A stretch of 64,000 bases of DNA from Pseudomonadales bacterium (GTDB taxonomy: Bacteria > Pseudomonadota > Gammaproteobacteria > Pseudomonadales > Azotimanducaceae): assembly GCA_028281005.1 (NCBI GenBank), contig JANQKS010000131.1, positions 57,927-121,926 of the forward strand, in the 5' to 3' direction. This document shows, piece by piece, positions 8,903 through 17,884 of the stretch (positions within the stretch are counted from its first letter, which is position 1; every line of letters begins with the position of its first letter). The notes beneath the pieces are model-generated. The model did no database searches and was not told the origin of the DNA. It saw nothing but the letters and a program-made list of their open reading frames with translations. The position numbers were made by a program, and so were the translations under genes.

Positions 8903-10065
8903 GGATTGAAGATGTGCTCGATGATCCGTTGATAGATACGCGCCAGAGGTTCAAGGTCCGCCAGGGCGATGCGTTCGTCGATTTTGTGGATAGTGGCGTT
9001 ATTTGGCCCTAACTCCACTACCTCAACCTGATGACTGCCCGGCGAACCCCAGGGAGAAATGAAGCGTCCGTCCGAGGTGCCGCCGGAGGTGGACAGCTCG
9101 GTTGCGATACCCGTCTCTGCTTGAATAGCCGCGGCGACAGCGGCGGTGAGCGTACCGTGTTTGGTAAGGAAAGGTTGGCCGGACAAATGCCATTTCAGCT
9201 CAAAATCCAACTCATGACGGCGCAGCAGCGCTTCTATCTTTTGCATCAGCCCATCACTGGTCTGTTCGGTGCTGAAGCGCAGGTTAAATTGCACATGTAA
9301 GGTGCCGGGGATGACGTTGGTGACGCCGGTGCCGGCGTTGATGTTACTAATCTGCAGTGAGGTGGGCGGGTAGTACTCATTACCTTCATCCCAGCGGATG
9401 GCGGTTAATTCTGACAAGGCAGCAAACGCTTCGTGGATCGGATTAAGCGCATCCTGGGGATAAGCCACATGGCCCTGTACGCCGCGAATGATTAAATCGC
9501 CGTTTAAGGAGCCGCGCCGTCCGCAGCGCACTACGTCACCGAGCTCCACGGAGGAGCTGGGTTCACCCACCACACAATAGTCCGGACAGATACCGCGCTC
9601 ACGCAAAACTTCGATCGCATATTGCGTGCCGTGGATGGCTTCACCTTCTTCATCACTGGTAATCAGGAAGCTCAGGGTACCCGGCAGTTGTGTGCCTTTT
9701 GTCAATGCCTGTTCAACCGCTACGATCATGGCCGCCAAGCTCGACTTCATGTCTGCTGCGCCACGGCCATACAAGTGGCCGTCTTTCACGGTAGGGGTGA
9801 AAGGCGGGCTGGCCCACTGTTCGGTGGGTCCACTAGGCACCACGTCGGTGTGTCCGGCAAACATCAGGTGCGGACCTTGATCACCGCGGACTGCCCACAG
9901 ATTTGCGACGCCTTCGCGATCAATTTGTTCGATTTTAAAGCCGAGCGGCAGCAGGCGGTCGGATAACAGTTGCTGACAGCCATCATCTGCTGGCGTCACA
10001 GACTGACGCGCCATCAGGGCACAAGTCAAATCGAACACTGCGCCGCTGGCGAGCGGTTCTTGCAT
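8899..10065 (-). CDS. dapE: Succinyl-diaminopimelate desuccinylase DapE
   Basis: DapE is a dinuclear zinc hydrolase that releases L,L-diaminopimelate from its N-succinyl form in lysine and peptidoglycan precursor synthesis. The protein shows FAGHTDVVPSG, GRGAADMKSSLAA, TSDEEGEA, VVGEPSSS and NATIHKIDERI, which supply the metal ligands and the catalytic Glu pair. The ATG at 10065, with a GAGG ribosome site and 14 bases after dapD, gives 388 residues, near the usual 375-380; an open extension to 10137 would overlap dapD and lacks conserved residues. The order dapC-dapD-dapE is a complete succinylase branch. Confidence 0.95.
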   Translation of the reverse strand: MQEPLASGAVFDLTCALMARQSVTPADDGCQQLLSDRLLPLGFKIEQIDREGVANLWAVRGDQGPHLMFAGHTDVVPSGPTEQWASPPFTPTVKDGHLYGRGAADMKSSLAAMIVAVEQALTKGTQLPGTLSFLITSDEEGEAIHGTQYAIEVLRERGICPDYCVVGEPSSSVELGDVVRCGRRGSLNGDLIIRGVQGHVAYPQDALNPIHEAFAALSELTAIRWDEGNEYYPPTSLQISNINAGTGVTNVIPGTLHVQFNLRFSTEQTSDGLMQKIEALLRRHELDFELKWHLSGQPFLTKHGTLTAAVAAAIQAETGIATELSTSGGTSDGRFISPWGSPGSHQVEVVELGPNNATIHKIDERIALADLEPLARIYQRIIEHIFNP

Positions 10066-10079
10066 GTTTAGCCTCGGTG

Positions 10080-11081
10080 TTAGTTGTGCGCGTGTAACGC
10101 TTCGTTTAAGGCGATGGCTTTGCGATTGCTGCGGCACACCACCTGGCCGGTGACCGAGTTGCGGATAAACAACATGTCAGATCCACCGGCAAGCTCTCGC
10201 GCCTTCACTTTACGGACTTCTTTGCCGTCTTCGTCGACCACGGTAACCACAGTACCGGCGGTGATGTACAACCCCGCTTCGATGGTACAACGGTCTCCCA
10301 GAGGAATGCCGGTGCCGGCATTGGCGCCGACCAAACAGTTTTTACCTAACGAGAGGACAATTTCGCCGCCGCCGGAGAGGGTGCCTTGGGTACTGGCGCT
10401 GCCGCCCAAATCTGTGCCGGCGTCGATGATGACACCCTGAGATATGCGGCCTTCCACCATGTTGGGGCCAATGGCACCGGCGTTGAAGTTGCAGAAACCT
10501 TCATGCATGACGGTGGTTCCTTCGCCGAGATAGGCGCCGAGGCGGATGCGGCTGGCATCGGCGATGCGCACACCTGTCGGCATCACGTAGTTCACCATTT
10601 TAGGGAATTTATCGATGCTCATGACCTCGATGTGCTCACCGCGCGCGCGCGCTGTAATCAGAGTATCCGTCAGTGCGGCGGGTTCAATGGGGCCGACGTT
10701 GGTCCATGCCAGATTGGGTAAGTACGCAAAGATGCCGTCTAAGTTTAAGGTGTTGGGTAAGGTCAAGCGGTGCGACAGCAGATGTAACTTCAGATACGCC
10801 TGGGCTGTGTCTGCTATTTCCTGATCCGCAGCCAGATTCACCACCGTGAGTGGTTTGTCTGCTTCCAGCAGCGCAGCGGGCACCAATTGGCCATTGCAGG
10901 CCGCGTTGGCAGCGGCCACTTCTACCGGGTCTACGGTGCTGGTCCCCGCGCTGAACTTGGCCAACGCGTCTGCAAGCTCAGCGTTGGGGTTAAGCAGTGG
11001 TTGTGGGAACAGGCAATCTAATACCTCACCGGATGCGTTCGTGTTGGCGAGCCCTACGCCAAATGCAAACACGTTGGACAT
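10080..11081 (-). CDS. dapD: 2,3,4,5-tetrahydropyridine-2,6-dicarboxylate N-succinyltransferase DapD
   Basis: DapD uses succinyl-CoA to open and succinylate tetrahydrodipicolinate in the diaminopimelate pathway. The product is 333 residues, longer than E. coli DapD (274) and of the Pseudomonas-like long type. The C-terminal half is a left-handed beta helix of hexapeptide repeats with RIRLGAYLGEGTTVMHEGF and LGKNCLVGANAGTGIPLGD. The start is ATG 11081. It lies between dapC and dapE on the same strand, so three consecutive pathway steps are encoded in order. Confidence 0.94.
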   Translation of the reverse strand: MSNVFAFGVGLANTNASGEVLDCLFPQPLLNPNAELADALAKFSAGTSTVDPVEVAAANAACNGQLVPAALLEADKPLTVVNLAADQEIADTAQAYLKLHLLSHRLTLPNTLNLDGIFAYLPNLAWTNVGPIEPAALTDTLITARARGEHIEVMSIDKFPKMVNYVMPTGVRIADASRIRLGAYLGEGTTVMHEGFCNFNAGAIGPNMVEGRISQGVIIDAGTDLGGSASTQGTLSGGGEIVLSLGKNCLVGANAGTGIPLGDRCTIEAGLYITAGTVVTVVDEDGKEVRKVKARELAGGSDMLFIRNSVTGQVVCRSNRKAIALNEALHAHN

Positions 11082-11158
11082 GTTGATCTCAAAACTTACA
11101 GCTAAATCGGACGCGACATTCTACAGATGCGCATGGTCGCTGGGAATGTGTGTTCGGT

Positions 11159-12364
11159 TCAGCGCGGGGTTTTTGCAAACGCCGCCAAACGCTCGGCTGC
11201 TTCGATACAGTCTTCCATGTTTGCCACCCACGCTACGCGGACATGTTGGGCACCTGGATTTCCCTGCGAAGTGGGGCGCGCAAGAAAGGAACCCGGCATA
11301 ACCGTCACGTTTTGTTCACCGAGCAGCAGCCGGCAAAACTCTTGGTCCTCCATCCCCACCGGCAGCCAGTGGTAAAAACCGCCGTCTGGCTGGTGCAGGG
11401 TGTAGTGCGGTGCCAAGATGGCACTGACCGCGGCAAACTTATCGGCATACAGCGCTCGGTTTGTCACGACGTGTTGCTCATCCGACCAAGCCAGCGCGGA
11501 GGCCTGTTGGTGGTGCGGCGGTAAAGCACAGCCGTGATAGGTGCGGTACTGCAGGTAGCTGCTCAACAATTGTGCATCTCCCGCGACAAAGCCGCTGCGC
11601 AAGCCCGGCAGGTTAGAGCGTTTGGACAGGCTATGAAAGATCAGGCAACGCTCATGCTGGGGGTTACCCATGGCGGCGCTGGCATTAAGCAGGCTAGGTG
11701 GGGGATTGGCTTCGTCGAAATAGAGTTCCGAATAACATTCGTCAGCCGCGATGTAGAAATTGTGCCGGTGGGACAACTCGATTAGTTCCTGTTGTTGCTG
11801 CAGCGGCATGATGTGACCGGTTGGATTGCCGGGTGAACAAATGTAGACCAGCTCTGTTGCTTGCCAGACCTCATCTGGTATGCCGGTAAAGTCTTGTTGA
11901 TAGCCATGTTGTGCGTCGTTGTTTACAAACGCCGGTACGGCCCCGCCCAGCAGGGCTGCGCCTTCGTAGATTTGATAGAAAGGGTTAGGCACCAGCACTT
12001 GGCTACCCGGCGCTCCGCTGAGCAGGGCTTGGGCGATGGAAAACAGTGCTTCGCGCGTGCCGTTGACCGGCAATATCTCGGCGCCAGGGTCGAGCGCCAC
12101 ATCGAAACGATTTTGTACCCATGCAGCAATGGCCTCGCGCAAGTGATCGCTACCCTTGGTGGCGGGGTAGCTGGCCAGCTGCTGAGCCAAGGCCTCCCGA
12201 TTACTCAGCGCATCAATCACAAATTCTGGTGGTGGGTGTTTTGGTTCTCCCAACGATAAAGGTATATGGCGTAGTTGGGGGTTCGGCGTTACATCGGCTG
12301 TAAGCTGGCGTAGTTTTTCGAACGGGTATTGTTGGAGTTCGGAAAAGTATGGATTAAACGTCAC
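11159..12364 (-). CDS. dapC: Succinyldiaminopimelate transaminase DapC
   Basis: DapC is a PLP-dependent class I/II aminotransferase that converts N-succinyl-2-amino-6-ketopimelate to N-succinyl-diaminopimelate. The 401-residue product carries LPVNGTREALF, CSPGNPTG and the PLP-lysine region SLSKRSNLPGLRSGFVAGD. The start is GTG 12364. The bases just upstream are the T-rich octamer repeats described separately, so no Shine-Dalgarno sequence is visible. Being placed directly before dapD and dapE makes DapC the best call over other aminotransferases of the same fold. Confidence 0.92.
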   Translation of the reverse strand: MTFNPYFSELQQYPFEKLRQLTADVTPNPQLRHIPLSLGEPKHPPPEFVIDALSNREALAQQLASYPATKGSDHLREAIAAWVQNRFDVALDPGAEILPVNGTREALFSIAQALLSGAPGSQVLVPNPFYQIYEGAALLGGAVPAFVNNDAQHGYQQDFTGIPDEVWQATELVYICSPGNPTGHIMPLQQQQELIELSHRHNFYIAADECYSELYFDEANPPPSLLNASAAMGNPQHERCLIFHSLSKRSNLPGLRSGFVAGDAQLLSSYLQYRTYHGCALPPHHQQASALAWSDEQHVVTNRALYADKFAAVSAILAPHYTLHQPDGGFYHWLPVGMEDQEFCRLLLGEQNVTVMPGSFLARPTSQGNPGAQHVRVAWVANMEDCIEAAERLAAFAKTPR

Positions 12365-12373
12365 GGTTAGAAG

Positions 12374-12405
12374 GTTAAAAAGTTAAAAAGTTAAAAAGTT
12401 AAAAA
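12374..12405. repeat. Tandem octamer repeat upstream of dapC
   Basis: Four perfect tandem copies of GTTAAAAA (plus strand) fill most of the 63-base gap between glnD and dapC. Read on the coding strand they form TTTTTAAC units that end about ten bases before the dapC GTG start, just where a ribosome binding site would be expected. The copy number could vary by slippage; whether it affects dapC expression is unknown. Confidence 0.9.
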
Positions 12406-12427
12406 GGTTAGATGAGTAGTTAAGTCG

Positions 12428-15052
12428 TTAGCTGGCAGCGCTGACGCCAAGAGCCAAATCAAGACGCTGGCGCAAAGTGTTTTCCAGCATGTACGTGGAT
12501 TCTCCCGCCGCGATAGCTCGTCCCTCGGCGGTTTGGATGATAAAGGTGTCTTCGACTTTTTCCCCAAGCGTGGCAATCTTGGCAGACAAAACTTGTAGAT
12601 CCAGCTCGACAAACAAGGCGGCTATGGTGGCGAGCAGACCAGGCCGGTCGCTGGCGACCAGGGTGAGGGTAGATGCAGTGCCGTCGGCAGTTGGCTGTAT
12701 TTGCGTTTTAGTGGGCAGCGGCAGTTGTCGCAACCGGCGCGATAATAATCGCTGCGGTAGGTTTTGGTTTTCGTGGCCGGTGGTGATCGCAGCGCGTAAA
12801 CCGTTGCAGATTTTTTGCCGCAGCACGGCGTCACGCGCTAAAGGCTGGCCGCTTTCATCAAGCACGGTGTAGCAGTCAAAACACACGCCGCTGGGGCTGG
12901 TGAATACGGTGGCATCCACGATGCTTAACTGGAATTGGCTGAGCGCCAACACCGAAGCTGCAAAAAGCCGTGGTTGATCTTGGCAATAGATGTAAATTTG
13001 CGTGGCACCTTCGCCGGATAAGTCGCGCTCGGTATCGCGCATCTCTATAAAAGGGCCAGCACTGATGTCGTGCTGTACCAATGCTTGGGTGAGATTGGCA
13101 ATTTGTGGCGGTGTATGACGAAGGAAAAAATCTTCGCCTAAGTTCTGCCAAATTTCCTCAATCTGGTCGGTCGCCAGCTGGGCATCGGTACCTGCCAATC
13201 GTTCCGCAGCACGTTCTTGGTAGGCAGCGATGGTGGCTTCCCGGTCGAAGGAAGATTCCTCGCCACGGCGTAACACTTTGCGCGTCTCGTTGTACAGATG
13301 GCGCAATAGCGTGGCACGCCAGCTGTTCCACAAGGTTGGATTGGTGGCGTTGATGTCCGCGACGGTGAGTGCATAGAGGTAGTCGAGGCGCATCTCCGAT
13401 TTCACCTCAGCTGCAAAATGAGTCACCACTTCCGGGTCGTAGATGTCTTCCCGTTGCGCCACAGACGACATATAAAGGTGTTTTTCTACCAACCAACAGA
13501 CTAACTCGGTATCAGCGGCGTTGAGTTCATGGCGCTGGCAGAACGCACGCGCATCTTCTGCGCCTAGCTCCGAGTGGTCGCCGCCGCGTCCTTTGCCAAT
13601 ATCGTGGTACAAGCCCGCAATGTAGAGCAGTTCTATTTTTGGCACCGTATGCACGGCGTGATAAGCCACGGGAAAGTTCTCCGCGCTGGCGCGATAGCGA
13701 AAGCGGCGCATGTTGCGGATAACCATCATGGTATGGGCATCTACCGTATAGATGTGAAACAGGTCGTGTTGCATCTGCCCAATGACGCGGCCAAATTCCG
13801 GTATGTAGCGGCCCAACACACCATAGCGGCGCATACGAGTCAGCTGGCTGACCAGGGTATACGGCGCTTTGAGCAAATCCATGAACAGTTTGGTGTGCGC
13901 CGGATCGTTGCGAAACCCATCATCAATGAGATCTAGATGATCGCGTACGGCACGAATGGTGCTGGCGCGGACCCCGGCAATGTCATTGCGGTTGGCCATC
14001 ACCACAAACATCTCTAGCAAGGCCGCGGGATGGCGTTTAAACACGTCCGCATCGCAAATCTCGATGTAGGAATTGTGAATGCGAAAGTGCTCGTTGAGCG
14101 GTTCAACCTTGGTTTTGCGCTTAGGTACTGCGGCTTCGAGAAAGTGCTGAATTAGAATGTCGTTCACTTCTCTGAGCGCAAGCACATGTCGGTAGTAGTG
14201 GTGCATGAAACGCTCCACACCACGCTGCGCATCAGTATCGACGAAGCCAAGGCGCTGGGACAACTCCCGTTGGTAGCCGAATTGCAGGCGGTCTTCTTTA
14301 CGCTGCGCCAACAGATGTAAGCCAAAGCGCACCCACCACAAAAACCGCCGTCCCTCTACCAGCCAAGTTTTTTCCGTTTCGGTGATGACTTCCCGCTCAA
14401 CCAGCTCGTCGGGGTTGGTGGTACCAAATTTACGTTGACAGATCCACATTGCCGTGTGGATGTCACGCAGGCCGCCCGGGGAAGTTTTAATGTTGGGTTC
14501 GAGGTTGTACTCAATGTTTTTGTAATCTTTATGGCGCTGCTGCTGTTCGTTGTACTTGGCTTGAAAAAACTGCTGCGCCGGCCACAGACGCGGATGCGCC
14601 ATGGCCTTGTCGAGTTTGTCGCGTAAGGGTTTGTCCCCGGTGATAAAGCGCCGCTCAAACAAGGCGGTGGCAACAGTGATGTCATGTTTGGCCTCGGTCC
14701 GGCAACTTTTGATGTCGCGTACGCTATGACCCACGTCCATATTGAGGTCGTAGACCGCTTGCACAAACGCCTCGATATCGCGTTGATACTTCTGCGGTTT
14801 GTCCGCCACCACCAGCAGATCAATGTCGGACGCAGGGTGCATCTCAGCACGGCCGTAACCGCCGACTGCAAAAAGTGCAATCTTTTTACCGCCGCCGAAG
14901 TGTTGGCTAAACAGCTCGGTGATGATCTCGTCCAACCCCTCGCTCAGCGCCCGCATCAAACCTTCTATCGGTTTGTTACGCCAGAATTGCTCGGCCAGCG
15001 TCTGCTGGAGCTCATCCAGCCGGTTGCGGGATTCGTTCACAACAAGATTCAT
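12428..15052 (-). CDS. glnD: Bifunctional uridylyltransferase/uridylyl-removing enzyme GlnD
   Basis: GlnD senses glutamine and adds or removes UMP on PII proteins, controlling nitrogen assimilation. The domain order is complete: nucleotidyltransferase (GGYGRAEMHPASDIDLLVV with the DXD pair), a helical domain (NLEPNIKTSPGGLRDIHTA), an HD hydrolase domain (YHDIGKGRGGDHSELGA) and two C-terminal ACT domains (RPGLLATIAALF). The ATG at 15052 gives 874 residues, close to 890 in E. coli; a TTG at 15091 would overlap the map stop. No clear ribosome site separates the two. It sits between map and dapC, as in several gammaproteobacteria. Confidence 0.95.
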   Translation of the reverse strand: MNLVVNESRNRLDELQQTLAEQFWRNKPIEGLMRALSEGLDEIITELFSQHFGGGKKIALFAVGGYGRAEMHPASDIDLLVVADKPQKYQRDIEAFVQAVYDLNMDVGHSVRDIKSCRTEAKHDITVATALFERRFITGDKPLRDKLDKAMAHPRLWPAQQFFQAKYNEQQQRHKDYKNIEYNLEPNIKTSPGGLRDIHTAMWICQRKFGTTNPDELVEREVITETEKTWLVEGRRFLWWVRFGLHLLAQRKEDRLQFGYQRELSQRLGFVDTDAQRGVERFMHHYYRHVLALREVNDILIQHFLEAAVPKRKTKVEPLNEHFRIHNSYIEICDADVFKRHPAALLEMFVVMANRNDIAGVRASTIRAVRDHLDLIDDGFRNDPAHTKLFMDLLKAPYTLVSQLTRMRRYGVLGRYIPEFGRVIGQMQHDLFHIYTVDAHTMMVIRNMRRFRYRASAENFPVAYHAVHTVPKIELLYIAGLYHDIGKGRGGDHSELGAEDARAFCQRHELNAADTELVCWLVEKHLYMSSVAQREDIYDPEVVTHFAAEVKSEMRLDYLYALTVADINATNPTLWNSWRATLLRHLYNETRKVLRRGEESSFDREATIAAYQERAAERLAGTDAQLATDQIEEIWQNLGEDFFLRHTPPQIANLTQALVQHDISAGPFIEMRDTERDLSGEGATQIYIYCQDQPRLFAASVLALSQFQLSIVDATVFTSPSGVCFDCYTVLDESGQPLARDAVLRQKICNGLRAAITTGHENQNLPQRLLSRRLRQLPLPTKTQIQPTADGTASTLTLVASDRPGLLATIAALFVELDLQVLSAKIATLGEKVEDTFIIQTAEGRAIAAGESTYMLENTLRQRLDLALGVSAAS

Positions 15053-15080
15053 GAATGAGTGAAGCCGCAGTTGAGTTGCG

Positions 15081-15902
15081 CTATTGCGCAACAGCAGCGG
15101 TGGCGGTGGGTCGGCTGACGCCTTCTTCCGCGCGCCAGGTGAATATTTCGCAGCCGTCAGCGGTGACCATCAACGTATGCTCCCATTGGGCGGACAGCTT
15201 GTGGTCCTTGGTTACGGCAGTCCACTGATCGGGCAAAATCTTAATGTACCGCTTACCGGCGTTGATCATCGGTTCGATGGTAAAACACATACCTTCTTCG
15301 AGTACGATACCGGAGCCTTTGCGGCCGTAGTGTAGTACCTGGGGGGCGTCGTGGAACACTTTGCCGATGCCATGACCACAAAACTCGCGCACCACGGTAA
15401 AGCGCTGGGATTCGGCATGCCGCTGGATGGCGTATCCAATATCGCCAAGGTGGGCGCCGGCACGCACCGCGTCGATGCCTTTATAGAGGCACTCTTGCGT
15501 GACTTTCACCAACCGCTTGGCCAGCACACTGGCTTCGCCGACAAAAAACATCTTGCTGGTGTCACCGTGATAGCCATCTTTGATCACGGTGATGTCTATG
15601 TTTAATACGTCACCGTTTTTGAGTTTTTTACCGGCGGATGGAATGCCGTGACAGACCACGTGGTTAACAGAGGTGCAGATAGATTTGGGGAACGGCATCT
15701 GGCCACCACCACCGCCGTAGTTGAGGGGCGCCGGAATACATTCTAACGTGTTGACGATATAGTCGTGACACAGCGCGTCCAAGGCGTCGGTGGTGACACC
15801 CGGCACAACGTGTTCGCCGATCATCTCCAGCACGCTGGCCGCAGCCATTCCAGCGGCGCGCATTCCTTGCAGATCTAGTTCGTTGGCTACCCGTGCTGCC
15901 AT
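15081..15902 (-). CDS. map: Type I methionine aminopeptidase Map
   Basis: Map removes the N-terminal methionine from nascent proteins. Metal ligands are visible in NIDITVIKDGYHGDTS (Asp103, Asp114), FCGHGIGKVFHDAPQ, FTIEPMI and SAQWEHT. Around residues 61-72 the E. coli GYHGYPKS segment is replaced by NYGGGGGQMPFPKS, an insertion that drops the usual active-site His of that loop. Similar expanded PLNY...PFPKS loops are known in other proteobacterial MAPs, so the enzyme is probably active. ATG 15902 gives 273 residues; TTG at 15929 is an alternative that would overlap the rpsB promoter. It is divergent from rpsB, as is common. Confidence 0.94.
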   Translation of the reverse strand: MAARVANELDLQGMRAAGMAAASVLEMIGEHVVPGVTTDALDALCHDYIVNTLECIPAPLNYGGGGGQMPFPKSICTSVNHVVCHGIPSAGKKLKNGDVLNIDITVIKDGYHGDTSKMFFVGEASVLAKRLVKVTQECLYKGIDAVRAGAHLGDIGYAIQRHAESQRFTVVREFCGHGIGKVFHDAPQVLHYGRKGSGIVLEEGMCFTIEPMINAGKRYIKILPDQWTAVTKDHKLSAQWEHTLMVTADGCEIFTWRAEEGVSRPTATAAVAQ

Positions 15903-15916
15903 GTGGATAAACTCGT

Positions 15917-15945
15917 TTTTCAAGGGCAATCAACTATGGTATAAA
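15917..15945 (+). promoter_or_regulatory. Predicted sigma-70 promoter of rpsB-tsf
   Basis: A TTTTCA hexamer (15917-15922, four of six matches to TTGACA) is followed after 17 bases by TATAAA (15940-15945, five of six matches to TATAAT). It points to rpsB and leaves a leader of about 140 bases. It lies next to or just inside the 5' end of map, depending on the map start. Confidence 0.6.
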
Positions 15946-15947
15946 GC

Positions 15948-16089
15948 GCCCCGCCGCGGGGCAAGCCAATTGCCGCGCAAGACATCGCAAGAAAACAGCC
16001 TGTTTTCGAAACGTTGCCTCGGGTGCCGCCCAATTTGGTCGGTTAGGCAGCGGAAAGCAGGCCGAGTTAACCAACCCGGAGAATAGAAA
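15948..16089 (+). promoter_or_regulatory. rpsB mRNA leader, candidate S2 autoregulatory element
   Basis: The untranslated stretch before rpsB begins with a perfect GC hairpin (GCCCCG, loop CCG, CGGGGC at 15948-15962) followed by further GC-rich and A-rich segments up to a weak GGAG near the ATG. In E. coli the map-rpsB gap holds the t44 RNA, regarded as a leader through which ribosomal protein S2 represses its own operon. Position and size fit, but I could not confirm the conserved secondary structure. Confidence 0.4.
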
Positions 16090-17010
16090 ATGAGTGTATC
16101 TATGCGGGATATGCTGGCTGCTGGCGTGCATTTTGGCCATCAGACCAGATTCTGGAACCCCAAAATGGCGCCCTATATCTTTGGCGCCCGCAACAAAATC
16201 CACATTATCAATTTAGAACGTACGCTTCCGGCTTTAAATGATGCGCTGGAAGAAGTTCAGGGTATGGCGCGGCGTGGCCACAAGATTCTGTTTGTCGGCA
16301 CCAAACGTGCGTCTGCCAAAGTGATCGCAGAGCAAGCATCCCGGGTGTCTATGCCCTATGTGGATCAGCGCTGGCTGGGTGGCATGTTGACCAACTATAA
16401 AACCATCCGCCAATCGATCCGCCGCCTGCAAGATCTTGAAAAGCAAGCCGAAGATGGCACCTTCGAAATGTTGCCCAAGAAAGAAGCGTTACAAAAGACC
16501 CGCCTGATGCAAAAGCTGGATTCTTCCCTTGGCGGCATCAAGGAAATGGGTGGTTTGCCTGACGCGTTGTTTGTTGTGGATGTGCAACACGAACACATTG
16601 CCGTCAGTGAAGCCAATAAGTTGGGTATCCCGGTGTTTGGCATTGTCGATTCCAACAGTGACCCGGACGGCGTGGATTTTGTGATCCCAGGCAATGACGA
16701 CGCCATACGCGCAATCCGCTTATACGTGACCGCGGTTGCGGACGCGGTAGCGGCCGGACAAAGCCAGGCTTCAATCCAGGTAGATCCGGAAGAATTTGTT
16801 GAAGTGGACAGCAGCAACGAGGTCGCCAATGCGCCTGTAGCGGAGATTTCCGAAGGTGTACGGGCGTCTGTGGAAGAAGCCTTTGCAGAAGAAGACGCAG
16901 AAGCCGAAGCGGCTGCCGCGGCCGCTGCTGCAGCACTTGAGCCCGCGGCAGAACCGGCCACCTCCGAAGGGGGTGAAGACGCTGCCGACAGCGCACAAAA
17001 CAAGGAGTAA
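16090..17010 (+). CDS. rpsB: 30S ribosomal protein S2
   Basis: S2 is a small-subunit protein assembled late, near the 30S neck. The first 230 or so residues follow the family closely ([52 protein letters not shown]). The protein is 306 residues against 241 in E. coli. The extra C-terminal tail of about 65 residues is acidic and alanine-rich, including a run of nine alanines and a [13 protein letters not shown] end. Such low-complexity tails occur in some proteobacterial S2 proteins; a role is not known. tsf follows five bases later. Confidence 0.97.
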   Translation: MSVSMRDMLAAGVHFGHQTRFWNPKMAPYIFGARNKIHIINLERTLPALNDALEEVQGMARRGHKILFVGTKRASAKVIAEQASRVSMPYVDQRWLGGMLTNYKTIRQSIRRLQDLEKQAEDGTFEMLPKKEALQKTRLMQKLDSSLGGIKEMGGLPDALFVVDVQHEHIAVSEANKLGIPVFGIVDSNSDPDGVDFVIPGNDDAIRAIRLYVTAVADAVAAGQSQASIQVDPEEFVEVDSSNEVANAPVAEISEGVRASVEEAFAEEDAEAEAAAAAAAAALEPAAEPATSEGGEDAADSAQNKE

Positions 17011-17015
17011 GGACA

Positions 17016-17882
17016 ATGGCGATTACTGCCGCAATGGTGAAAGAACTGCGTGAACGCACCGGCTTGGGCATGATGGATTGTAAAAAAGCCCTGCAGGAAA
17101 CGGACGGCGATCTAGAAAAAGCCATTGAAGAGTTGCGTAAAAAGAGTGCGCTGAAAGCGGCTAAAAAAGCCGGCCGCACCACCGCGGATGGCCTGTTGGG
17201 AATTCAGGTGGCGGATGACGGCAGCCGCGGCGCCATCGTCGAAGTCAACATCGAAACCGACTTTGCCGCTAAAAACGAAAAATTCATTGCCTTCGTCGAT
17301 AAGGTTCTGCAACAGGTATTTGATGCGGGCGACGGCGATCTACAAAAACTGCTGGACGCTGGTCTGGATGCCGAACGGGAAAGTTTGGTGCAGGAAATTG
17401 GCGAGAACATCACCGTGCGCCGCGCCTCTGTGCTTAACTCAGCGCAGGGTGGCATTAGCACCTATATGCACAGCGACACTCGCAAAGGTGCGCTGGTGGA
17501 ACTGTCCGGCCAGAATGATGAAATTGGTCGCGACATCGCCATGCACGTCACCGCGATTGCACCCATGGTTGTGAATGCCTCTGATGTGCCTGAAGATGTG
17601 TTGGCCAAAGAGCGCGAAATATATACCACCCAGGCGCAAGACAGCGGCAAACCGGACGATATCATTGCCAAAATGGTTGAAGGCCGAGTAAGAAAGTATC
17701 TGGCGGAAGTCAGTCTCGTGGATCAACCGTTTGTCAAAGACCCAAACCAGAAAGTCGGCGCCTTGGCCAAGAGTGCAGGTCTGGAAGTGCTGAACTTTGT
17801 GCGTTTTGAAGTAGGCGAGGGTATCGAGGTTGAGGATGAAGATTTTGCGGCGGAAGTCGCCGCGCAGCTCGACAACGGCTAA
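17016..17882 (+). CDS. tsf: Translation elongation factor Ts
   Basis: EF-Ts is the nucleotide exchange factor that regenerates EF-Tu-GTP. The 288-residue product begins AITAAMVKELRERTGLGMMD with the family signature CKKALQETDGDLEKAIEELR, contains VNIETDFAAKNEKF, the core and the coiled-coil insertion with MVEGRVRKYLAEVSLVDQPF. It is co-transcribed with rpsB, as in most bacteria, and pyrH starts two bases after its stop. Confidence 0.97.
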   Translation: MAITAAMVKELRERTGLGMMDCKKALQETDGDLEKAIEELRKKSALKAAKKAGRTTADGLLGIQVADDGSRGAIVEVNIETDFAAKNEKFIAFVDKVLQQVFDAGDGDLQKLLDAGLDAERESLVQEIGENITVRRASVLNSAQGGISTYMHSDTRKGALVELSGQNDEIGRDIAMHVTAIAPMVVNASDVPEDVLAKEREIYTTQAQDSGKPDDIIAKMVEGRVRKYLAEVSLVDQPFVKDPNQKVGALAKSAGLEVLNFVRFEVGEGIEVEDEDFAAEVAAQLDNG

Positions 17883-17884
17883 CT

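Noticed and set aside
15081..15902. Map as an inactive enzyme because the loop His is lost
   Set aside because: Expanded PLNY...PFPKS loops occur in other proteobacterial MAPs, and all metal ligands are intact, so loss of function is not supported.
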